DNA of 64,000 nt from Symbiodinium natans (taxonomy: Eukaryota; Sar; Dinophyceae; Suessiales; Symbiodiniaceae), in assembly GCA_905221605.1 (NCBI GenBank), contig CAJNDS010002098.1, forward strand, positions 60,001-124,000, in the 5' to 3' direction. The notes under the pieces are model-generated. The model ran no database searches. It saw only the letters and a list, made by a program, of their open reading frames with translations, and was not told the DNA's origin. A program made the translations under genes and the position numbers. This document shows positions 36,599 to 45,500 of the stretch, in pieces (within the stretch, counting starts at the first letter, position 1; each line of letters starts with the position of its first letter).

Positions 36599-39500
36599 CA
36601 AGACATAGACGTAGGATGCAGGGAGACATGGAACGAGGGGAAGGAAGGGGAAAAAGAGAGCCTCAAAATGAAAGGGGCAGGCTCGTGGGGTGAGCCTGGG
36701 AGCGAAGGGCGCTGGCAGATGTCCAGTAACGGGTGCACTGAACATCTAAGCCCCTAAAACGTCAATGAAATTCACAAGCCTTAAGAAGCCAGGCCTGGCC
36801 CTGAGCCAGAGGTTTAGGGCGCCGTAGAGCTTGCATGGACATGTCGGCTGGTGGGGGTGGTTTCTTCTTCGGCTTTGGGGGATGCTTCATGTTGAAGCTT
36901 GACCTGGGTGCTGGGCCGATGTTTCGCATGATCTTGAAGCGGATGGCCTGCGCAACAGAACTTCCAAAGGCTACGCCACCTAGTCTCCCCACTCATGCCG
37001 ACCACAAAAGAAGTCGGGACGACCATCAAACCTGCAGCAACCATGAACCACAAACTCAACAATCCTGCTTCTTCACTGAGAACTGTTAAAGAGGCAGAAC
37101 CCCCCACCCCTTCTGCCCCACCGTGAACTCTGAAAGGTCGCTGTTTTGCAGCTCTATGTCCAGGCCGTGGTGCTACCGAACTTAGGACTGTGGACTTCGG
37201 ATTACAAGCTGTTGAGCACATTCGTTAGACTAAGCTGAAGCACCTGAAGCCGATAGTCATAGCTGACATGCGTAGCGCCGGTCGGGCCTGCACATTGTTC
37301 GGAATCTGGTCTAGCGCCATTCGGTACCTCGGCGGGCCCCGAAACCTCTTTGCAGCTAGAGCCCTCCTATGCCTCATCACTGAAAAAACTAAGGCAAAAA
37401 GTTGAAAGCTTGAAGCAAGCTTCCGCCAGAACCCCTCACTAGACCAATCAACCCGAAGCCATCCTACACCGCCCTAGCCTTCACAATAACCAGCCCCCGA
37501 AGCGTCTGAAAGAGAGTAGAACAGAAAACCCCATGCAAGCCCTGGCTTTGTGAAATCCCCTCCAAATGCCGACACTTTGTTGGGGGCTTGCCGTCCGCTC
37601 TGAGGCAATCGCATCTTGATGGCAGCTGTCCACTTCTCCTGCTTGAAGTAGATGTTGCCCATGTTCACACGAAATCGACCGCTGAACGGATACTGCTTGT
37701 TCTTGACGATCTGCGTGTAGATTGTCAACGCCTCAGGAATAAGAGCCACGGCTTGCATTGAACACTTAAGACCCTAATTCATAACAGCAAACTTAAGACC
37801 CTAATTCATGAAAGCAAAACGAGCGGAATGTTGCCACCAGGCTGGTTACACAGCTTTCGTCAACTGATGACTCTGCCCCTGTTTTGGTGATTGGGCTTTG
37901 CGCTGCCGAAGTACTTGTGATGCTTTTGCTTAACCAGCTACAAAATCATACCTTGCTGTGAAAAGATGTTTTCCCGGCTCTTTGCGTTCTTAGTCAAATT
38001 AGTCAAAACCTCTAGATGGGCTTGGGGGGTCGAAGGTTAAGGATTCGCTTTGAGGTTACATGTCCAGCTTTGGGCTCATGCTTCTGGTATTCTGGCAGTT
38101 GCAACGGCTCCCGCTGTGGAGCACGTTGCCGCGCGCTCAAGGCTGTCGACGAAAGGTGAGAACACGTGGAGTGCCCGGAAGCCGGATCACTCGAGCATGA
38201 CCCCCCTTTAGTGAAGCATGGAAACAAAGGCCCTTGCCTCGTTGTCGTTGTCATTCGCCTGGTGCTGGATGGCCAGGTTCAGGCAAACGGCGTAGGTGAG
38301 GTCTACCTGGAAAGAGCGTTCTTGAGTCTTGAGTCGGTTTGCCGAAAGCGGAGAACCTCAGATCTAAGCTCGGAATCTAAACACTTCGAAGCCGTAAATC
38401 CGAACCACGGACATTCCAAACCCCATCACGATGGGGTTGGGGTTCTAAAGTTCGGCTACAGGATTCGGGATCCATGTTCTACATTTCCTGAAGCCTTAGG
38501 TTCGGTGAGCATTCGCTGAATGCGGCTCTCCCCCTGTGTGTAACGGTTTTGAGCTTTTGGTCTCAGACTGGGTTCAAGCCGTAGCTCCTGCAGTACGAGG
38601 GCCCCTGTCATCAAAGGTCTTCGGTGGCCGCAGCTCTGATGACAGGCGTGTGGCCCCTGCACGAGAAAAACCTTTGTGAGAAAAAACCTTCGCAAACGGG
38701 CGTGCACGAACCCGCGCACACTTGCATTGCGCGGCACAGCGCGGCACGGCACCGCAACCCCCCGCAGGCGCACGCAGACGTAGGAACAGAGTCCAACAAA
38801 ACTAATACGCACGAGGCGACGGTTAGAGTTCATGGCACTTAAACCAAGAAAGGCCTCGGGCCTTATCCCCCGAACACCCAAAGGAACACAAACCAAGGCA
38901 TCACCTGTTTACCAAACAGGAACTCCATAAGCTTCTCGACTCCTCCCTTGGGCTGCGGCATTCAGCTGGTCCAGCAAGTTTTGCTGCTCGCGTAATCTAC
39001 AGAGTTGCCTCTCCTGCACCGTAGTGTTTAGGGTTTAGGGCTTAGGGCTTATAGGGCTTAGGGTTTGGGGTTTCGAGGCATGCCCCGGTTTTGTCTACAA
39101 TAAGATATGAGCATGCAGAATCGGGATCCAGAGGCATTTCCAAAACAAGAGGTCTACGGGAGAAGGCTTCAGATTCTAAAAACGAAGCTTACCTCAACAA
39201 TGCATCCCAACATCCTGGCGTCTTCAAACTGACGACCCTGCAAGACCTGCTTGCAGCCCTCGCCATGTCTCTGTCGATAAAACTTGCCACGTTAACATGC
39301 AGTTCTGCCTGCAGCTCCTAAACAGTCTTCACATTGAACCTGAACCTTAAACCATCTTGAAGAACCGAACGGGCCTTCTTGCCCGCCTCCTTTCCTTTCT
39401 CTAATGCTTCACGCCTCAGTATCTGGTGAGGCTTGGTTTAGGCTTGCCCGCAGGTCTTTTGGGAGGCAAGGGACCCTGGAAAAGACAGGATGCGCACAGG

Positions 39501-42500
39501 TTACAGATGTATGTCAGCAAAAAGTAGCCCCCTTCCTTCCCTCATGAGGATGAGGGAGTGGGGCCGGGGGGGAGGGGGGGGGGGGGGGGGGGTTAAGCAT
39601 TTGGGGTTTCAGGGTTTAGGGTGAGGGCCGCTGCATGTATTTTCATATACAGACACGAATATCAATTTTAGGGATCTCAGATGTCGAGGTGGTCGGGTTT
39701 CAGGGGCTTGTTAGCTCCAGAGTCCTGCTTGGGACCTTTTGGGATTTGGGTTCCATGGGATTCCAGAAAATTCTCAGCCGCACTTTGTCACTTTGTCACA
39801 TTCCTGGGTCTTAGCACGGCATAACTGACTTCAACTTAGCCTTGCATCGGCTTAGGACTCAGATTCTGAAATCATCGAGCTTCAGATTGCAGGAGACTTC
39901 CATGTTGATGCTGCCATGCTCTTGAAAAAACAGGACACTAGCTCTGAAGCACCTAAAAGCCACAGAACTCTGCACGCGCAAGCAGCTCGTGCTTTGCGGG
40001 GCGAGGTGGGCAAGGTCACTACAAGTACTGACAGGCCCTCTGAGGGCCCTCTTGACTTCCGAACTGCAGTCTGAGCCGCTCCCAGAACCCTGAGCACACC
40101 ATGGCGACCAGAACCAGGACCTTCACTCAAAACCCAAGAAAACCCATATGAACAACCCGCGAACAACCCTTAAGACGAACCCAAGAAAACCCCTTCAGGC
40201 CCCCAAAAGGCTCAGCAAGGGGCAGATTCCCACGTTCTCGGGTTATCGCGCTCTCTTCGACCAACCTTTGCTCTTTGAGTTTTGGGAGGGACTGTAAGAG
40301 CCCAGGGGGTACAAGAGCATGAAGGCTGCTGCATGGCCTAAAAGCTCTTGCAGTTTCTACGTTCCTAGCCGTCTGCTGCTGTTGATGGGTGCGGGGTTAT
40401 GGTTCAATGGCCTTGTCAGAATTGAGGTGATTCAAGGCTTCCAAGGTGCAGGGCTTGGGCCTTGTGGTAATTGTGTTGCCGTGCTCTGAGGGATGAAACA
40501 GGTACGAAAGATCTTGCCGGGATGATGAGCCCTTTGGCCATTGGGCGCTTGGTCTTCAAGCTGGACGGCTGCCCCGAAAATGATCGGGTAGCAGGAAACT
40601 TCTGCTCGACTGGCTGAATAGCTTAGGGCGTAGGGACCAGGTTTGGGTCCAAGCGTGGACACTGATTTTGTTTGGGTCAATTTTTGGCAGCTGTTAGAGC
40701 ATCCCTGCTGCCCGAAGGCCCTATGGCCCTGAGGCCTTATACCCTGCACGGCCGACCAGGGATCGACGCTATCTGATGGTGTCTTCAATGCCTAGTGAGT
40801 CATTGACTTGGGGCCATGTTTATGGCTTCCATGTGTTTGGGGGGCATGCAGGAGATGAGCTTTCGGAGAAGGAATTCGGTTTGGGGTACAGAATGGTTCA
40901 AGGGTTTGCAGATACCAGCCTAGGGTTCCTACCCGCGTCTGTCAAACCTAGCAGAAGGATTGTGGGACGGTCTCGGTTCAAGAACGCTGCTCGAGATACC
41001 TCTTGTACAAGAATCAGAAGGAAATCTATCCAACCCCAAACTAACAGCAGCTAACTAGCACCATCGTACCTCCAACCAGAATGAACACAAGAATTCATGC
41101 TCAGCTGAAATACAAATGTATCTATCTATCTGTATATAGATATATACTAGTATACTATTTGTATGATGAAACGGTAGAATTTTGTACGGTTGTATTATTA
41201 CAAATACTATTTTCTCAGATTATCAGATTATTCTGGTAGTATACCATGATAAAAAACCATTGCAGTATGATATTACATTATGTTGTTATTATGGTCTTGT
41301 TCTACAATAGAGCATCTTATTCAGCTCGCGGACCGGTGAATCTCCTTCTCCATTTCCCGGAGCTTTTCCTCTGGAGACAGCTCGGTCCTTTGCACGTCAC
41401 GTGGTCCCATAGAGGTATTAGGGGGTTTAAGGGCTCGTACCCCTAAGGTTGTACCCCTAAAGGTTTCCCTGAATAGAATACATACCACCTTCGGGGTCTG
41501 TAAAACTCGTACCCCGAAGGTTGTGGCCCTGAAGGTTTCCCTTAACAGAATATGTACTACCACCTTAGGGGGCCCAAGGAAAAAGTCCCTTGACGAAGCG
41601 CTTGCTCGAGGAATTCGACGTCTGAGCCCGGCATCATCAACCCCAACCCTCTTATTCACCCCGACGCCCCCTTGACAAATCCGGAAGCTTCTGGAAAAAG
41701 TGAGGCTTGGGATTTGCGGACTATATATGTATGATATGATGTATGTATGTGTATATATATATATGGTCAGCCCCCCCCCATGATCCACACCTATGGTTTT
41801 CTTGTCTTCGTCTTTGTCTGATTTTCTGCTTTTTCCTCGGAAAAATGCAGTATGGAATACAAAAGCTCTATTATATTATCCTCTAGAAAAACACTAGTGT
41901 TTTTATGTGCATTTTGCTTCTGAAACTTGTGTCTTGCGGCCCCATAAAATTTTAGAAGGGCAGCCATTTAGAAGTTTAAGGCTTTTCAGGGTTTTCGGGG
42001 TTTATAAAACCTAGATGATCTGTGGAAGGCGCCGGGGCTTCCCCAGACCATTTGCAATCCTTAAAAGGGGCAGCCCTTTTCAAATTTGAAGGGCTTTAAG
42101 GTATTTAAAGCCTTTCAAAATTTTCAAGATTTAAAGGATCTTAAAAGGCTTTAAAGCCCTAAAAAACCTCGAAACGTTTATCCCTTAAAAGTCTAAACTT
42201 CCTTAAAAGGAAAAAAACAAAAACGGGCAGCCGATTAAAATTAGGGAAGTTACGGATTTTGGAATTGAACATCCTAAAAACTTTAAACTTCAAAAGGACA
42301 GCCATTTACAACTGCAAGAATTTCAGGGTTTTACGGATTTGTAAAAATTTATATGGTCTGGGGAAGGCACCGGGGCTTCTCCAGACCATTGGCAACTTCA
42401 AAAATCTCTAAAACCCGCAAAGAGCAGCCACTTAAATACGTAAGCAATTTAAGGTCTTTAAAAGGCTTAAAAGGCTTAAAACCTTCATAATCCTGAGAAT

Positions 42501-45500
42501 GTTTAAACAGAAGCTTAAAGATTTTTATAAGATTTTAAGGATTTTCAAGGTTTTGATGGTCTGGGGAAGCCCCAGTGCCTTCCCCAGATCATGTAAACTT
42601 GCAAAAACCCTTAAACCCTTAACCCTAAAAACTTAACACTAAGCCCGTAGAAACCCTCAACACTAACCCTACAAACTTAACACTAAGCCCTTAGCACAAA
42701 CCCCAAACACTTAACATGAAACCCTAAACACTTAATTAAGCACTAGACCCTAAACACTAAACCCTAAACACTTAAACACTACACCCTAAAAACTAAACCC
42801 TAAAAACTAAACCCTAAACAGTACACACTAAACCCTACACACTAACCCTACACACTAAACCCTGAACACTAGTAAAAATCTTAACGCCCTGAATCCAAAA
42901 AAACAAACCCGAAACCCTTAACACTACTAAACCCTAAAAACTCAGCACCAGACCCTAAACACTAACCCTAAAAACTTAACACTAAGCCCTTAGCACAAAC
43001 CCCAAACACTGAACACGAAACCCTAAACACTTAAGCACTAATCCCTTGCTAAACACTAAACCCTAAACACTTAAACACTACACCCTAAAAACTAAACCCT
43101 AAACATTACACACCAAACCCTACACACTAAACCCTGACAACTAAACCCTAAACCCTAAACAGAAGGATTTTCAAGTTGTCAATGGTCTGGGGAAGCCCCG
43201 GCTTCCCCAGATCATTTAAATTTGTAAAAACCCTTAAAACCCTTAACCCTAAAAAACCAAACCCGAAACCCTTAACACTAAACCCTAAACACTAACCCTA
43301 AAAACTTAACACTAAGCCCTTAGCACAAACCCCAAACACTTAGCACGAAACCCTAAACACTTAAGCACTTAACCCAGAAACCTTAAACATTTCAAACTAA
43401 GCCCTAAACAGTAGACACTAAACCCTGAACACTAATCCCTAAACCCTAAACAGTAAACCCCAAAGCCGGAACCTCGAGCCCTACTAAATCTAAACCTGAA
43501 ACCAAAAACCCGTCGGGGTTTCAGATGCTTACTGTTTGGGTTTCAGAGTTTAGGGGTTTTTTGGGGTTTTACCCGAGCCGCTTGACCCTAACCCCTAAAC
43601 CCTAAACTTAACACTCAACCCTAAACACAAAACACTAAACCCTGAAACCTACACACTAAACCCTAAACACTAGACTTCCAGAAAAAATCTGGAGAACCCA
43701 GCCCCGGACTCCAGACTCCAGATTTCCAGAAAAAATCTGGAGTACCCGGGCCCCGGACTCCAGACTCCAGATTTCCAGAAAAATTCTGGAGTACCGGGGC
43801 CCCGGACTCCAGACTCCAGATTTCCAGAAAAAATCTGGAGTACCCGGGCCCCGGACTCCAGACTCCAGATTTCCAGAAAAAATCTGGAGTACCCCCAGAC
43901 TCCAGACTCCAGATTTCCGTACCCCCAGACTCCAGACTCCAGATTTCCAGAAAAAATCTGGAGTACCGGGGTCCCAGACTCCAGACTCCAGATTTCCAGA
44001 AAAAATCTGGAGTACTCGCGGCCCCAGACTCCAGATTACAGACTCCAGAATCTGGAGTCCAGAGTCCCGGTACTCCAGATTTTTTCTGGAAATCTGGAGT
44101 CTGGAGTCTGGGGCCCCGGTACTCCAGATTTTTCTGGAAATCTGGAATCTGGAGTCCGGGGCCCGGGTACTCCAGATTTTTTCTGGAAATCTGGAGTCTG
44201 GAGTCCGGGGCCCGGGTACTCCAGATTTTTTCTGGAAATCTGGAGTCTGGAGTCCGCCCCCCCTCCCAAAACCCCCTTCCCGAGGCCAAATGTGTGGATC
44301 ATGGGGGGGGGGGGGGGCGAGCATATATATATATATATTATAACAAAAATAAGAAATACAAATGTGGCTGGGACATCGAACGCTGTTTTGCCTAGCTTGT
44401 TACTCACAATAAACAAAGTTAGATACAAGTTCTTCTAATTCTTCATGTTTCTCTCAAACAGAATCCTGACACCAGAAGTTTCGAGAACTTTTCAAGGCAC
44501 CGGCATGCACTCTCTCTCAACTCCCTCTCAGCTCACGGCTTCTTTTCCAGCGGCTTGGCGGCGCCCTTGTCCCCCTGATTTAGAGGATCGAACACCTGCA
44601 CACCCAAGGCGTGGAAGGGATGAAGGGATGAAGGGAGGGGGGCCCTGAACTTCCTGAACCTTTAAACCCTAAAGATGGGAGCCCGGCCTCCGTGAAGCAT
44701 GCCTTAAGTTCTGGCTCCGCATTAAAGCACTCAGGGCCCGCCGCGGGAAACTGAAGAAACACGGACTCGGGAAACTGGAAACCGCAGATTCAGCCCCCCC
44801 GGCCCCCACCCCTGAATCGTATGGCTTTCTGAATCGGGGCAATTGCCGAATCGTGTGAGGCCAGTTTCCTGAATCGGGTAGCTTCCTGAAGTTTCTGCTT
44901 CCGGTGTGAGTAGTGACCCCGTGGGTTCTTCAGATTTTTCAGGTTTCAGTGTTCTGTCTTGCCGGGATTGGTTGTCGGGAATGGGGCGGGTCTCTCAACT
45001 CAGACTCTTCACAGTGCCATTCTAAACCCAAACGTGAAAAAACCCGACAAACACCTCAAGACGCAGTGTAATCTTGGACTATAAGGCCAAGGGCTAGGGG
45101 TAGCTTAGACTTAAAGGAGTTGCTGCCCGAAACCCCTGAAAGCTTGAACCTAACTCTGCACGCCCTTACCTGAAGCACCCCAAACCCCAAGGCCTCAAAC
45201 CCTCAACGTCTCTTCGGTCGCCAACGGAAAGCGGCAGTTTCAGGTTCTAAGAGACTTTAGGGTTTCGGCCACTTGGGGCGGCCTTGCCGCCCCCCGCTTT
45301 GCCGGCAGCAGTGTAACCAGCCTTGAGGACTGTGGGTTTTTATCCGCTCAGGTGCTACAGTCTGTTTAAGTAGCCGGATGCTTTGGGACTAGCTTCAGGA
45401 AATTTGGGGTCCGGTTTTGCGAGGGCTTCAACTTTAGGACTTGGGTTTGGGGGACTTCGATGCGGAGTCCTGTTTAATGCCTACGCCATATTCTGCACGC

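Larger units (their letters stand above)
41388..44536. other. IFT88 intron 3 (about 3.1 kb), repeat-filled
   Basis: It holds a direct duplication at 41430-41574, four similar hairpins at 42.0-43.2 kb, a long degenerate array of ACTAAACCCTAAA-type units at 42600-43480, an inverted satellite at 43673-44255, and a G run plus TA run near 44307-44338. No gene is seen. Confidence 0.75.

Noticed and set aside
36267-36745. Minus-strand ORFs with Ser-Leu-Ser-Leu runs
   Set aside because: They are caused by the GA microsatellite at 36566-36598.
39258-39308. Minus-strand stretch AELHVNVASFIDRDMAR with AG|G acceptor and GC donor, looking like an IFT88 exon
   Set aside because: The true neighbours (LVEESAITRE at 40216, LEKGKEAGKK at 39375, ERQLC at 38960) already join in phase, and this piece would fall between LEKGKEAGKK and ERQLC, where the family has no insertion.
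43656-44324. Long overlapping minus-strand ORFs (over 200 residues) with PDF/WKSGVWS-type repeats
   Set aside because: They arise from the self-complementary satellite; both strands and several frames are open, which is a repeat artefact.
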